Notes: a model not told the origin generated them from the sequence alone. A DNA stretch of 31,098 nucleotides from Thaumasiovibrio sp043421945 (GCA_043421945.1 JBHOGO010000056.1:1-31098), one strand, 5' to 3'. Positions 7,792 to 16,675 are shown, counted from the first letter of the stretch. Translations and numbers: made by a program.

Positions 7792-8952
7792 TTAAATAGC
7801 ACTTTGTCCGCCAGCACTATGAAACCATTCCGTAAGGTGAGCATTGAGGTTTCCAAGCTCATCAGGTCCGATGATTTTTAAACCCAAGTCCTCAGCACGA
7901 ACTAAGTCGTGATGACGGAGCGGCCGGAAACTCACAAGCATTGCTCTGGCTTGGAGTCCGCCAAGCAGATCACGCAACGATTCGAGTTTATAAAGGGTAT
8001 CGTCACCGTCGTCACGCATTCCTTTCGTTTTGCATTCAATGATATGAAGCTTATTGTTGACAATCGTGGCAACGTCGAGTTCATTTCGAACTTCTCGATC
8101 GCCAATCTTACGATAAACTTGTACATTCAGTGAGTTATCCTGAATCGTGGGCAATGCACTTTGAATTGCGCTGACCGTATTATGCACAAAGTTTTCTAGC
8201 CACTCACCATTTGCGAAACGACGAGCTTCTTCTTGATTGAAGGTTAAAACACCTTTGTCATAAGTTGCAATACCCGTTTCAACCAAATCATCGATGAGCA
8301 TTTTAAGTTCGCGATAACCCTGCTGTTTCTCAGTTAGTTCTACATCAAGGCGCTGCTCTTTACGACACGTGGTAGCAAGATAGTTGAGGGTGGCTAGACC
8401 CGGTCCTAGTTCAAGTGCATTACTGGCCCAGCGTTGTCCAACACGCATCAGCTTTTCGTTAAGCTGTGGAGGAATAACAAGGGTAGAAAACTCCGCGCGA
8501 GCACCAAATATTTCTAAGTAATCAGAGAGTTGAATTCGATCCTCTATCTGACGTTGATCTTGTCTATCTGGATAAAGCCAACACATTTCATCACTGTAAG
8601 GTTCGATAACATAAATGGGCCAGTGATAGGTGCGGAAGACTTCGTATGCAGTTAGTAGGCGATGTCGTAGCCCACAACTGGCATTGAACCAGACTTCTTG
8701 AGTTTTACTGCCAAAGCGCTCAGCTAATGCTTCAATCCGCTTTCTGATGGCGGATATATTGATTTCGTCAGGGATTTCAAAGAATTCAGATGTAATATCA
8801 CGCTTTGCCAAAATTGATTCTAGACGGGAAAACTGCTCTTTTTGAGATTCAACGCCGATGAATATAGCCCGCTCTACGGGGATTGTCTCGTCCATGATCG
8901 CAGTGATTAGCCTCACAGGATCTTGGTCGAGAATGCCAACATGAATAACCAT
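7792..8952 (-). CDS. CARF-domain PD-(D/E)XK nuclease of the DUF1887 family (VC1899/Card1/Can2-like)
   Basis: 386-residue protein of the DUF1887 family, whose structural prototype is Vibrio cholerae VC1899 and whose characterised relatives Card1 and Can2 are nucleases switched on by cyclic oligoadenylates in type III CRISPR defence. The N-terminal Rossmann-like CARF domain is residues 1 to about 150, with FNASCGLRHRLL (89-100) at the expected ligand loop. A winged-helix-like linker covers about 165-240. The nuclease domain follows with GEWLE (249-253), D293 in NELDVATI and E306-C-K308 in HIIECKTKG, the complete metal-binding set. ATG 8952 has GAGGGA upstream. No CRISPR array, Cas gene or cyclase lies in this window, so the activating signal is unknown. 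The catalytic residues are intact, which argues against decay. Confidence 0.88.
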   Translation of the reverse strand: MVIHVGILDQDPVRLITAIMDETIPVERAIFIGVESQKEQFSRLESILAKRDITSEFFEIPDEINISAIRKRIEALAERFGSKTQEVWFNASCGLRHRLLTAYEVFRTYHWPIYVIEPYSDEMCWLYPDRQDQRQIEDRIQLSDYLEIFGARAEFSTLVIPPQLNEKLMRVGQRWASNALELGPGLATLNYLATTCRKEQRLDVELTEKQQGYRELKMLIDDLVETGIATYDKGVLTFNQEEARRFANGEWLENFVHNTVSAIQSALPTIQDNSLNVQVYRKIGDREVRNELDVATIVNNKLHIIECKTKGMRDDGDDTLYKLESLRDLLGGLQARAMLVSFRPLRHHDLVRAEDLGLKIIGPDELGNLNAHLTEWFHSAGGQSAI

Positions 8953-8995
8953 AAAGTTTCCCTCTAGTGCCTTATTATTCTAGTTCTTAATTTAC

Positions 8996-9050
8996 TATGT
9001 ATGGGTAAGGCAGTGATTTTTCAAGTAAATTCAATCTTGATTTGAAAAAT
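8996..9050 (-). promoter_or_regulatory. putative CARF-nuclease promoter overlapped by a 9-bp inverted repeat
   Basis: ATTTTTCAA (9016-9024) and TTGAAAAAT (9042-9050) are exact reverse complements 17 bases apart. On the minus strand the gene-proximal copy supplies a -35 box TTGAAA, with 17 bases to a weak -10 box TACATA at 9001-8996, about 45 bases from the start codon. The repeat could be an operator over this promoter. The -10 match is poor, so the promoter call is tentative. The inverted repeat itself is certain. Confidence 0.4.
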
Positions 9051-9194
9051 TTGAGGGCTGCGTTGGTGTGAAATTTAATAAATGTGCAGTTGATCAATGG
9101 CAACCCGTTGAGATATCTAAAGTTATTATAGGTCACAGACAAAAGCTACAGCCCTGAATCCTCGAAGAGAAAATCGCTGAAAAAGGGCGTTAGG

Positions 9195-11345
9195 TTATTT
9201 TTTGTTCTCTAGTTTGTCACTCAGTGTAAACATTTCCGGCAGGATCGCCTGTATTAACCGCAGCTGTTGCACGATTAGCGTGGCAATTTCAGCATCTTGT
9301 TGTTGCCAATCATCCATCGTTTGTTTAAACATTGTTTGGCACTCTTCAATATTGGTTTCTTCGCCTGCAAGTTTGTTGCTTAATGCCGTCAGTTGAAAAT
9401 GAATATTCCGGTGTGTTTGTGCAACAAGGTGGTGGATTTGGTCATCAGTGATTCGTGCTCTGTGCGCCCCAATGGCAGAGATATAGCTCAGCAGTGCATT
9501 GCTTAAACTCATGAATCGGTAGCAAGTGGCATTATCGATCTGGTGACGCTCAGGTTCGCGTAGCATATTACTTATGACGGTATTAAGCGCGACATCTTGG
9601 TTGTGGGCACCTCGACGAGCAATACGATAAGATAAAGAGTCTTTCTTACCATGGCGATACTGAACAATGATCTGAGCAAGGTAATCGCGATGCGCTGAGA
9701 TAGTGACAGACATAATCGGTTTTAGGCGCTTGAATTGCCAGTCAGGAAGAATGAAGGTAACGACCAATACAGCTAAAGCACACCCTGTTAACGTATCGTA
9801 GAGGCGCGGCAATATTACAGCAAAGCCTTGACCGACTTGGTTAAAGCAAAGCATGACAAGTAAGGTGATATAGAATGTCGCCAGCGCGTACTTCTGGAGG
9901 CGATAATAGAAAAAGAGTACGCCACTCACCACGATCATAAACAGTTGTCCTTCAATGGAAGGAAGCAACAACAGCATGGGGATCCCCGCCAATAGTCCGC
10001 CTAGCGTTCCTGTGATACGCTCTTTCAATCGAATACGCGTTGCAGTGTAACTTTGCTGACAGACAAACAGTGTGGTTAGTAATATCCAATAGCCACGTTG
10101 GAGCTCAAAGCTTTGAATAATGGTATATCCAGCGAGCAGGGCGATGGAAAGTCTGATGGCATGTCTAAATAGCGGCGAGCCAAGTTGGCAGTGTTGTTTT
10201 ACGCGTTGCCAACGTTCAGTTACTCCTTTTGCATCGTCATCACTAAGAGCGCGCTCTTCTGAAAACGTTACGATATCCGCTTGGCTTACTTGGGATAGGA
10301 GATACTCTACTTTTGCCAGGTTCTCATAGAGGAAGTGCAATTGAGCCAAGGGTTTACGCCAAGCGGGGTTGCTTTGACGTTCTAAATGTTCCAGCGAACG
10401 CTTTAATTCATCAAGGCTGACGATACTATGATCTTGGTGACGATAGGCGTCCCCCTTAATGAGTTGCTCAGCTATTCTTCCACAAACCTTAGCCTGTTGT
10501 TGTAATAAGCGCTCAAAACGAAACAAGACATCATTATATTGAAATGTTTTCGCTAGCTCATGATAGAGATAGTGCGACGCATTGACACGCTCATGAATAT
10601 CTTGGGCAAGAAAATAAAGTGTTAGGTAGCGTTGTGAGAACGTTGCTTCACGCCCGGTACTGTATTGCAGTAAAGAACGCTTAGCTGTGTTCAATGCATT
10701 AACGACTTGCGTGTTACTTTGCACGCTTTTTAATCGAAGAGGTTTTACATCGTAACTATTTAGTGGATAAAACAGTTGGCTCTTAGTATCAAAAAACGTA
10801 TGTAAAGCGGTGAAAATGCCAGCAACGCTTTGTTGTAGTGGAAGGCGAGGCCATCGGTATCGCCACATGAGCGACAAGATCCCATACCAAGCCGCTCCAC
10901 TTAATAGAAGTGAAGGTTGCTGCCATACATTGATGCTGTTCTTAGCGTCTAACATCGTATAAACAGCAAGGAGTAAAGAAGCGAAGGCAATCGGCTGATA
11001 GCGTGTCCCCATTGAACCTAGCAATATAAAAGTCATTGTCGAGGCGACTAACCCGATAGCAAAGAATAACGGGTAGGGAAAAAGTAGCTCAATGGAAAAC
11101 GAGGCAATGGCAAAGCAACACAAGGTCACAATCAGTGCTTTAAACTTGGCTTTTAGATTGGTATCAGAGTCGGCAAGAGCACCAGCGATAATACCAAGTA
11201 CTAGTGGTGTGATGAAGTGCGTATAAGACAAGAACCAGCAAGGCAGAATAGTACCGAGTAAGGCAATAAAAACACGTAGACTGAAATTTAGCCGAGCGTC
11301 GGACCAATAGTAATGCAATGAGTCCGTGATAGAACGAGATGACAT
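9195..11345 (-). CDS. yccS: YccS-type FUSC-family membrane protein
   Basis: Integral inner-membrane protein of the FUSC/YccS-YhfK family (fusaric-acid-resistance-like), of uncertain substrate. There are two hydrophobic blocks, each with several helices: one near the N terminus (about residues 15-150) and one after about residue 390. Each is followed by a long cytoplasmic helical region, the typical FUSC layout. The first 110 residues match E. coli YccS closely, for example SIELLFPYPLFFAIGL and FILLGSMGTRYQPIAFASLL. At about 716 residues the length is the same as YccS. I use ATG 11345; an in-frame TTG at 11354 would add three residues, and neither has a clear Shine-Dalgarno sequence. It is divergent from helD, as expected for the conserved yccS-helD neighbourhood. 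Confidence 0.88.
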   Translation of the reverse strand: MSSRSITDSLHYYWSDARLNFSLRVFIALLGTILPCWFLSYTHFITPLVLGIIAGALADSDTNLKAKFKALIVTLCCFAIASFSIELLFPYPLFFAIGLVASTMTFILLGSMGTRYQPIAFASLLLAVYTMLDAKNSINVWQQPSLLLSGAAWYGILSLMWRYRWPRLPLQQSVAGIFTALHTFFDTKSQLFYPLNSYDVKPLRLKSVQSNTQVVNALNTAKRSLLQYSTGREATFSQRYLTLYFLAQDIHERVNASHYLYHELAKTFQYNDVLFRFERLLQQQAKVCGRIAEQLIKGDAYRHQDHSIVSLDELKRSLEHLERQSNPAWRKPLAQLHFLYENLAKVEYLLSQVSQADIVTFSEERALSDDDAKGVTERWQRVKQHCQLGSPLFRHAIRLSIALLAGYTIIQSFELQRGYWILLTTLFVCQQSYTATRIRLKERITGTLGGLLAGIPMLLLLPSIEGQLFMIVVSGVLFFYYRLQKYALATFYITLLVMLCFNQVGQGFAVILPRLYDTLTGCALAVLVVTFILPDWQFKRLKPIMSVTISAHRDYLAQIIVQYRHGKKDSLSYRIARRGAHNQDVALNTVISNMLREPERHQIDNATCYRFMSLSNALLSYISAIGAHRARITDDQIHHLVAQTHRNIHFQLTALSNKLAGEETNIEECQTMFKQTMDDWQQQDAEIATLIVQQLRLIQAILPEMFTLSDKLENKK

Positions 11346-11538
11346 AGAAAACAACGCTATTGAGAGGTAGCTCTAAGATAACAAAATTTAACGTGTTTCC
11401 GAATAAATATCCCATTTTTTTAATCAGTAAAGTTCGAGATATAGGCTTGTTGGATTAATCTTTTGTGCGATGACATAACAGTTGATAAGCTCTATGTCGT
11501 TACGGGTCAGTATTCCCAATTGAAAGTCATGAGGCAAG

Positions 11539-13647
11539 ATGAGTACAGAGCAAATCGTTGAGGAATCCAGTCCTGAATTAGTACAAGAGCTATGCGCAAA
11601 TCGTATGGCCCAATGGTTTGTCCAAGGTGACTACTGCTATATTGCTCTTTTAGAGCCAAATTTGTTGTGGCTCCAAGGTATTGGTCAAGAATATGAGCTT
11701 ACCTTCGAGCAGTGGAATGGTGAGATTAACCTGCATCATGGCCTATTCTGGTCAACGATTGAATTAACCAGTGCGGATGCCAGCAGTACTTGGTGGGTAC
11801 ATGGCTTACCATCAAAAGAAGCAAAAGCGTTCGTTGCGCTTTTGACTACATATTATGTTCGTTGGGCTAAGGATAAAGTGGCTGCATTTGATGCGGCTTT
11901 ACCACAGATTAAGGACACGATTAGTCAATTTTACGACTCACCTTATTATTTGCGTCAGTCTGAATATTCGGCGATGCGACAATCAGTAGATTCACTACTT
12001 AAAGAATCGGATTTAACCGATGAATTGGCATCAAGCTTTCGTCCTCAAACCATGAGCTATATACGAAGCTGGTTTGATGACAGTATTGAGGAAAGAAATG
12101 CGAATTGGCAATGTAGTGAACTTGATCGCTGGTCTGAATGGTTGGATAAAATTGAATCGTCACCACTCAATGAGACCCAAAGAGAAGCAGTGCTGGTTAA
12201 TCAAGATCACAACCTTATTCTTGCAGGTGCAGGGAGTGGCAAAACGAGTGTTTTGGTAGCCAAAGCGGGTTATCTGATTAACAGTAACGTTGCTGAACCA
12301 GAACAAATTCTGATGCTTGCGTTTGGTAATAAAGCGGCAAAAGAGATGGCTGAGAGGTTAGCGGTATCGGTCTCTTCTGATATCAAAGTAGCCACATTCC
12401 ATCGCCTTGCAATGTCATTAATCGAGGAAGCGACGGGGAATAAGCCCACTGTTGCACCTTTCGCGACTGACGAAGAAGCAAGAATGGTCTTCTTTGGGGA
12501 GTTGATGGCAACGCACTTTAGTGAAAACGCTCATTCAGAGCGATGGCAAAAGCACCTTGAACGTTGGGCGATCCCGGGGCTGCAAAAAAATGGGAACTGG
12601 CAAGAAGGGCTTGATAGAGGCACCGTCGATTGGCTATGGCAGCGTATTAGCTTGCTGTTACAAAACGCTTTCAATAAGAGCCAATGGAAACAACGTATTA
12701 CTGAGACTTCTTTAGCCACTGAACATCAGCAACACGCGGTAAGTGAATTAAATCTTCTTTGGCCTGTTTTGAGTGCGTATCAAAGTGTCTTGAAGGCTGA
12801 TCAGCTTGTTGATTTCAATACGATGATTCATCAAGCGACCCAATGGGTGAATAAAGGAAAAGTAGCGGTGGGCTGGCGCTCTATCATGGTCGATGAGTAT
12901 CAAGATATCTCACCACATCGATTGGCCTTGATTGAGGCGCTAACACAGCAAGGAGAAAAGCCAAGCCTGTTTGCTGTTGGAGATGATTGGCAAGCTATCT
13001 ACCGTTTTGCGGGAGCTGACGTTGCATTAACCACTGGGTTTGAGCAGCGATATCCTGATGGTCATATTGGTGTATTGGATACCACTTACCGATTTAACAA
13101 TATGCTTGGTGATGTAGCGAATCGTTTTGTTCAGGAGAATAAAGCACAGCTCACGAAGAAATTACAAGCACACCGCCAAGTTCGAAAAAAAGCCGTAGTG
13201 ATCTTGAATCAACATCTACTTGAGCAAGAATTGACTGCATTAGCGAAACAGAAGTCGAGCAAAGGTGTATCGGTGCTACTTCTTGGGAGAACACATAAGC
13301 AGCAGCCAAGTGCACTTTCTGATTGGCAGACAAAATGGCCTGAATTATCTCTGCATTATATGACTTGTCATGCGAGCAAGGGACAACAAGCTGATTATGT
13401 TTTCATCCTTAATGTCGATCAGCGTATCTTTCCAATGAAAGCGCGCGATCTAGGTATGATGAAAGTACTACAGCATGAAGATACTGTGATTGCACATGCT
13501 GAAGAACGCAGGTTATTTTATGTTGCGTTGACACGTGCCAAACGTCAAGTTTGGGTATGTGCAACACCTGATTCACCAAGTCAATTTGTGGAAGAGTTGA
13601 TATCGAATAAATATCCTGTCGTGAACAAGCTGCGCAAGGGTAAATAG
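11539..13647 (+). CDS. helD: DNA helicase IV
   Basis: ATP-driven 3'-5' DNA helicase of superfamily 1 (UvrD/Rep type) acting in recombination and repair. The N-terminal accessory region (about 1-210) is typical of HelD. Motif Q LNETQREAVL is followed by Walker A AGAGSGKT (about 229-236), Walker B with VDEYQDISPHR (about 450-460), motif III VGDDWQAIYRFAGAD, motif IV TYRFN, motif V MTCHASKGQQADYV and motif VI ALTRAKRQVW. The length is 702 residues against 684 in E. coli, and similarity is continuous. ATG 11539 follows a GAGGCAAG run. A strong bidirectional terminator follows, and mgsA is convergent. Confidence 0.95.
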   Translation: MSTEQIVEESSPELVQELCANRMAQWFVQGDYCYIALLEPNLLWLQGIGQEYELTFEQWNGEINLHHGLFWSTIELTSADASSTWWVHGLPSKEAKAFVALLTTYYVRWAKDKVAAFDAALPQIKDTISQFYDSPYYLRQSEYSAMRQSVDSLLKESDLTDELASSFRPQTMSYIRSWFDDSIEERNANWQCSELDRWSEWLDKIESSPLNETQREAVLVNQDHNLILAGAGSGKTSVLVAKAGYLINSNVAEPEQILMLAFGNKAAKEMAERLAVSVSSDIKVATFHRLAMSLIEEATGNKPTVAPFATDEEARMVFFGELMATHFSENAHSERWQKHLERWAIPGLQKNGNWQEGLDRGTVDWLWQRISLLLQNAFNKSQWKQRITETSLATEHQQHAVSELNLLWPVLSAYQSVLKADQLVDFNTMIHQATQWVNKGKVAVGWRSIMVDEYQDISPHRLALIEALTQQGEKPSLFAVGDDWQAIYRFAGADVALTTGFEQRYPDGHIGVLDTTYRFNNMLGDVANRFVQENKAQLTKKLQAHRQVRKKAVVILNQHLLEQELTALAKQKSSKGVSVLLLGRTHKQQPSALSDWQTKWPELSLHYMTCHASKGQQADYVFILNVDQRIFPMKARDLGMMKVLQHEDTVIAHAEERRLFYVALTRAKRQVWVCATPDSPSQFVEELISNKYPVVNKLRKGK

Positions 13648-13668
13648 GCTTAAGTGACATAACTAAAT

Positions 13669-13706
13669 AAAAAAGCGGCGGGTCAATTTGACTCGCCGCT
13701 TTTTTT
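13669..13706. terminator. bidirectional rho-independent terminator between helD and mgsA
   Basis: A six-A run leads into GCGGCG, pairing with CGCCGC followed by seven T. The inner part adds GTCAA/TTGAC pairing. Because the stem is flanked by A on one side and T on the other, it should stop transcripts from both converging genes: helD ending at 13647 and mgsA ending at 13756. Confidence 0.92.
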
Positions 13707-13755
13707 GATGATGGACTAAATTCTAAAATTTCAGACACTTTAATGGTGTGAGATT

Positions 13756-14214
13756 TTAAACGACTCGCTCAGCGATGTAAGCATCGTAATCAGGAATATC
13801 AATGGCAACATCTTCCGATAGAAGAGGGGATGTAATGATGAAATCCGCTGACGCTCTGTTTGTTGCAACAGGAATGTTCCACACACTGGCGATACGAAGT
13901 AACGCTTTGACATCAGGGTCATGAGGAACGGCATTAAGGGGATCCCAAAAGAAAATCATCATATCAATGCGGCCTTCCGAGATAAGTGCACCAAGTTGTT
14001 GGTCACCTCCCATCGGGCCACTGATCATTTTGTTTATGGGTAACTTGGTCTCTTTTTCGATTAAATGCCCCGTTGTACCGGTAGCAAACAAGTTATGTGG
14101 TTCGAGCAAATCACGATTTTGATTGACCCAGTGAAGCAGAGATTGCTTGCAGTTGTCGTGAGCGACGAGTGCTATCTGCTTTCTTTCCTTCATAGTACGT
14201 GTCGTACTCTTCAT
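13756..14214 (-). CDS. mgsA: methylglyoxal synthase
   Basis: Cytoplasmic enzyme turning dihydroxyacetone phosphate into methylglyoxal and phosphate, a bypass that relieves sugar-phosphate stress. It matches E. coli MgsA along its whole length. Signature runs are IALVAHDNCKQ (substrate-binding His), FATGTTG, SGPMGGDQQLGALI with the catalytic aspartate, and FFWDPLNAVPHDPDVKALLR with the active-site Asp and His. ATG 14214 has GGAGA 6 bases upstream and gives 152 residues, the E. coli length; the in-frame ATG at 14226 contributes that GGAG and is less likely. It is convergent with helD, as in the enteric gene order. Confidence 0.96.
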   Translation of the reverse strand: MKSTTRTMKERKQIALVAHDNCKQSLLHWVNQNRDLLEPHNLFATGTTGHLIEKETKLPINKMISGPMGGDQQLGALISEGRIDMMIFFWDPLNAVPHDPDVKALLRIASVWNIPVATNRASADFIITSPLLSEDVAIDIPDYDAYIAERVV

Positions 14215-14226
14215 TATCGTCTCCAT

Positions 14227-14611
14227 TATTTTTTACATTGATAGCAAACTCTGTTGCTGATTAAAAGCGAAATGATGAAAAAATATGCTCAGCAACTGGG
14301 CATATTTCTCTCACACAACATACACTTAAGTATCTGTGGAGAAAATTCCTCTTTAATATATTTAGCACTGTGTCAATAGCAAGACATTATGTTGATTTAT
14401 ATGACTTCAGTGACATTACTGGTTGGATTCGTTGCTATGTTTATAAATATACAATTTTAGAATGGCTATCAAGCTTGTTGGTGATGTCTAAAAGGTTCTG
14501 CACTTAAATAGTACCGGTTGCATAATGAGATATTCAGTGGTTGAATGTGTTGTGCTGGTTATAAACACCCAGTAATTAGTCTGAAGTTATGTTGTAGACC
14601 AAGGATGATAT
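14227..14611. other. gene-free stretch between divergent mgsA and the exonuclease gene
   Basis: About 385 AT-rich bases. It must hold the mgsA promoter (leftward) and the exonuclease promoter (rightward). I found no convincing hairpin, palindrome longer than 8 bp, tRNA or small open frame, and could not choose a -35/-10 pair with confidence. Confidence 0.5.
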
Positions 14612-15160
14612 ATGGATAGTATCAGTGTGGTAGGAGAGACAATCGCCGAAAGTGCAGCAGGGAAATGCGTGTGGGCGACCCTTGATTTTGAAGCCTCAGG
14701 CTTGACTCAAACCTCTTACCCTATCGAGGTGGGAATATGTATAAACGGAACGACCCCTGTGAGTTGTTTGATTAACCCACTAACCGCAGACGACTGGACT
14801 CACTGGGATACAGAGGCTGAAGGTATTCACGGATTGCCTCGTGAACATGTTGAACAAAAAGGTGATCCCGTCACTGAGGTGTGTCAGTTCTTAAATATTC
14901 ATCTCAATCGTTATGAAGTCGTACTGTGCGATAGCCAGTGGGATCTGTTTTGGTTGGGGCGACTATATCGTGCAGCGCATATGCGGCCCTCTTTTACACT
15001 GCTTGAAGTGAACCACTGGCTCAGTCAGCAAGAGAAAATCGATCCATCTCGCTATCACGACCTTTTCGAATCGTTGGGCCCGCCTAAGCACCGAGCGGCA
15101 GAAGATGCACTGCAAATTAACCATGCTTTACAGCTGTTATTGTCAAATACTGAGTCGTGA
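14612..15160 (+). CDS. DEDDh 3'-5' exonuclease (RNase T / DNA polymerase III epsilon superfamily)
   Basis: Predicted metal-dependent 3'-5' exonuclease of 182 residues, a single domain. The four catalytic acids and the histidine are visible: ATLDFEASGL (Asp, Glu), VLCDSQWDLFWLG (Asp) and KHRAAEDALQ (His, Asp). EGIHGLPREHV is the usual loop between Exo I and Exo II. It does not look like full-length epsilon or RNase T, so the substrate (DNA or RNA) is open. ATG 14612 has AAGGA 6-7 bases upstream. An EEP-family enzyme gene follows in the same direction 85 bases later. Both sit between mgsA and yccT, where E. coli has neither. Confidence 0.88.
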   Translation: MDSISVVGETIAESAAGKCVWATLDFEASGLTQTSYPIEVGICINGTTPVSCLINPLTADDWTHWDTEAEGIHGLPREHVEQKGDPVTEVCQFLNIHLNRYEVVLCDSQWDLFWLGRLYRAAHMRPSFTLLEVNHWLSQQEKIDPSRYHDLFESLGPPKHRAAEDALQINHALQLLLSNTES

Positions 15161-15175
15161 TCAAGTGCCGTTGTA

Positions 15176-15195
15176 ATATCAACGTGTATTGATAT
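15176..15195. repeat. 7-bp inverted repeat between the two nuclease-type genes
   Basis: ATATCAA (15176-15182) and TTGATAT (15189-15195) are exact reverse complements with 6 bases between. No T-run follows, so it looks more like a protein-binding dyad than a terminator. It lies about 50 bases before the next start codon. Confidence 0.4.
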
Positions 15196-15245
15196 AGCAG
15201 GATGAAGATCTTCTGTTTAAAATAGTTATCTCTATTGCTTCAGTA

Positions 15246-16472
15246 ATGACTAAGTTTGTTTTAATGAAAATTCGTGTCGCTCAGTTTAATGTCGCTATGT
15301 CCTTTCCCAAAGAAGGACAACTTTATCAAGAGTTGGATAAACATCGAGTCGAAGGGACTCACCAGCTCAGATTTCAACGAATAGCAGCCACACTACAGCA
15401 GATACGTCCTGATATACTATTATTGTGTGAATTTGACCACCAAGCTGATGATAGAGGGTACTCTTCCATCGATTTATTCCTATCTGAATATTGCGGTACT
15501 GAACAGTTAGGACAGAAGGCGATTGACTACCCTTATCGATATTTAGCCCCAAGTAATACAGGTACGACATTGGCCACCGCCTTGACGGGAAAGAGTGAGC
15601 CTCGCCTTCCGGAAGATGGTGTTGGTTTCGGGTGCTACCCCGGACATTTTAATTTTGTTTTATTATCCAAATATCCAATCAAAGAGGATGAGGTGATGTC
15701 TTGGCGTCAGCTTGCATGGGCTAATAAAGAAGATCATTCCATGCCCTCCAACTACTATGTGGAAGCAATAGCGAATGAGCTCAAACTTTCATCAAAGAAT
15801 CATATCAAGTTGCCGTTAGACATTAATGGTCAACAGTTGAACCTTGTGTATTGTCACCCCACACCACCAGTATTCGACGGCGAGGAACAACGTAATTTTC
15901 GTAGAAATAGTGATGAGATCAAATTGCTCGTTGATATCCTTGATAATGCAGATTACTTGCGTCAATACGAACAAGAGCAGGTTGGGTATATAGAAATCAT
16001 AGAAGATGAGAACAATCGTTATCCAAGTAAACATAACGAAAAAAAGCCTCAACCAGATTTGGTGGATGGGCCGTTTGTGATTTTGGGAGATTTGAATAAT
16101 GATGTGCTCGACGGGGATGGAGATAAAGCGGCGATGACTCGTTTACTTAAACATTCTCGTATTCATCATGAATGTGCCAATGGTCGTTTGAGACCAAAGA
16201 GCAGAGGTGGTTTTTTTTACCATTTAGTTCTTAAACGAAGAGGTATTGAACGCAAGGGAAAGCCAGCATACTGGACACATTTAAATGGTCTTCGACTCGA
16301 TTATGTTTTACCTAGTGCTGAGCTACATGTTGTGAATAGTGGTGTCTTTTGGCCTGAAAAAAAAGAGCTATACCGTGAATGGCTTGAAGATAGTAAACAT
16401 CGGCAAAAAGAAGCAGCGTACACCGATCATCGAATGGTGTGGGTTGATGTTGTCATGCCATCTGCCAAGTAA
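15246..16472 (+). CDS. endonuclease/exonuclease/phosphatase (EEP) family hydrolase
   Basis: A metal-dependent phosphoesterase of the DNase I/exonuclease III/phosphatase fold, about 408 residues. Seen motifs: RVAQFNVAMSF (first Asn), DILLLCEFDHQ (catalytic Glu), GDLNND (Asp, Asn), LRLDYVLPS, and the C-terminal YTDHRMVWVDV (Asp-His). All core residues are present. No signal peptide is visible, so it should be cytoplasmic. The substrate cannot be named: the family covers nucleases, lipid and inositol phosphatases and others. ATG 15246 has no clear Shine-Dalgarno sequence; an in-frame ATG at 15264 is an alternative and is also weak. It may be co-transcribed with the exonuclease 85 bases upstream. 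The frame directly after its stop encodes a GNAT-like tail. Confidence 0.82.
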   Translation: MTKFVLMKIRVAQFNVAMSFPKEGQLYQELDKHRVEGTHQLRFQRIAATLQQIRPDILLLCEFDHQADDRGYSSIDLFLSEYCGTEQLGQKAIDYPYRYLAPSNTGTTLATALTGKSEPRLPEDGVGFGCYPGHFNFVLLSKYPIKEDEVMSWRQLAWANKEDHSMPSNYYVEAIANELKLSSKNHIKLPLDINGQQLNLVYCHPTPPVFDGEEQRNFRRNSDEIKLLVDILDNADYLRQYEQEQVGYIEIIEDENNRYPSKHNEKKPQPDLVDGPFVILGDLNNDVLDGDGDKAAMTRLLKHSRIHHECANGRLRPKSRGGFFYHLVLKRRGIERKGKPAYWTHLNGLRLDYVLPSAELHVVNSGVFWPEKKELYREWLEDSKHRQKEAAYTDHRMVWVDVVMPSAK

Positions 16473-16595
16473 TGGTATCTACAATGTGAAAGTGAAAATA
16501 TTGATTGGTATGAAAGGCATGGTTTTGAGCTTTTACATCAAGCTAAACATCACAGTGCTGAAACGACAATAATGGTGTTTTGGTCAGCCATATAA
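16473..16595 (+). pseudogene. C-terminal remnant of a GNAT acetyltransferase
   Basis: Directly after the TAA of the EEP gene, in the same frame, the sequence encodes about 40 residues ending at TAA 16593-16595. They include YLQCESENIDWYERHGFELL and a closing TTIMVFW. This is the pattern of the last strand-helix-strand of GNAT enzymes, where an Asn after a Glu-rich strand and the Tyr-Glu-x-x-GF motif hold acetyl-CoA. The acetyl-CoA-binding RxxGxG/A region and everything before it are missing, and there is no start codon at its beginning. I infer a deletion that removed about three quarters of a GNAT gene and joined its end to the EEP gene. Confidence 0.6.
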
Positions 16596-16647
16596 ACAAT
16601 AGCGGAGCCTAATGAAGTATTTCTTAGCCGGCATGCCGACATGAAAA

Positions 16648-16675
16648 ATCACCTCCTGCGTTGGCAGAAGGTGAT
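16648..16675 (-). terminator. terminator downstream of yccT
   Basis: On the minus strand ATCACCT-TCTGC-CAAC-GCAGG-AGGTGAT forms a stem of 7 plus 4 pairs with one mismatch, followed by TTTTTC counted from the stem end. It is about 35 bases beyond the yccT stop at 16712. Confidence 0.75.
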
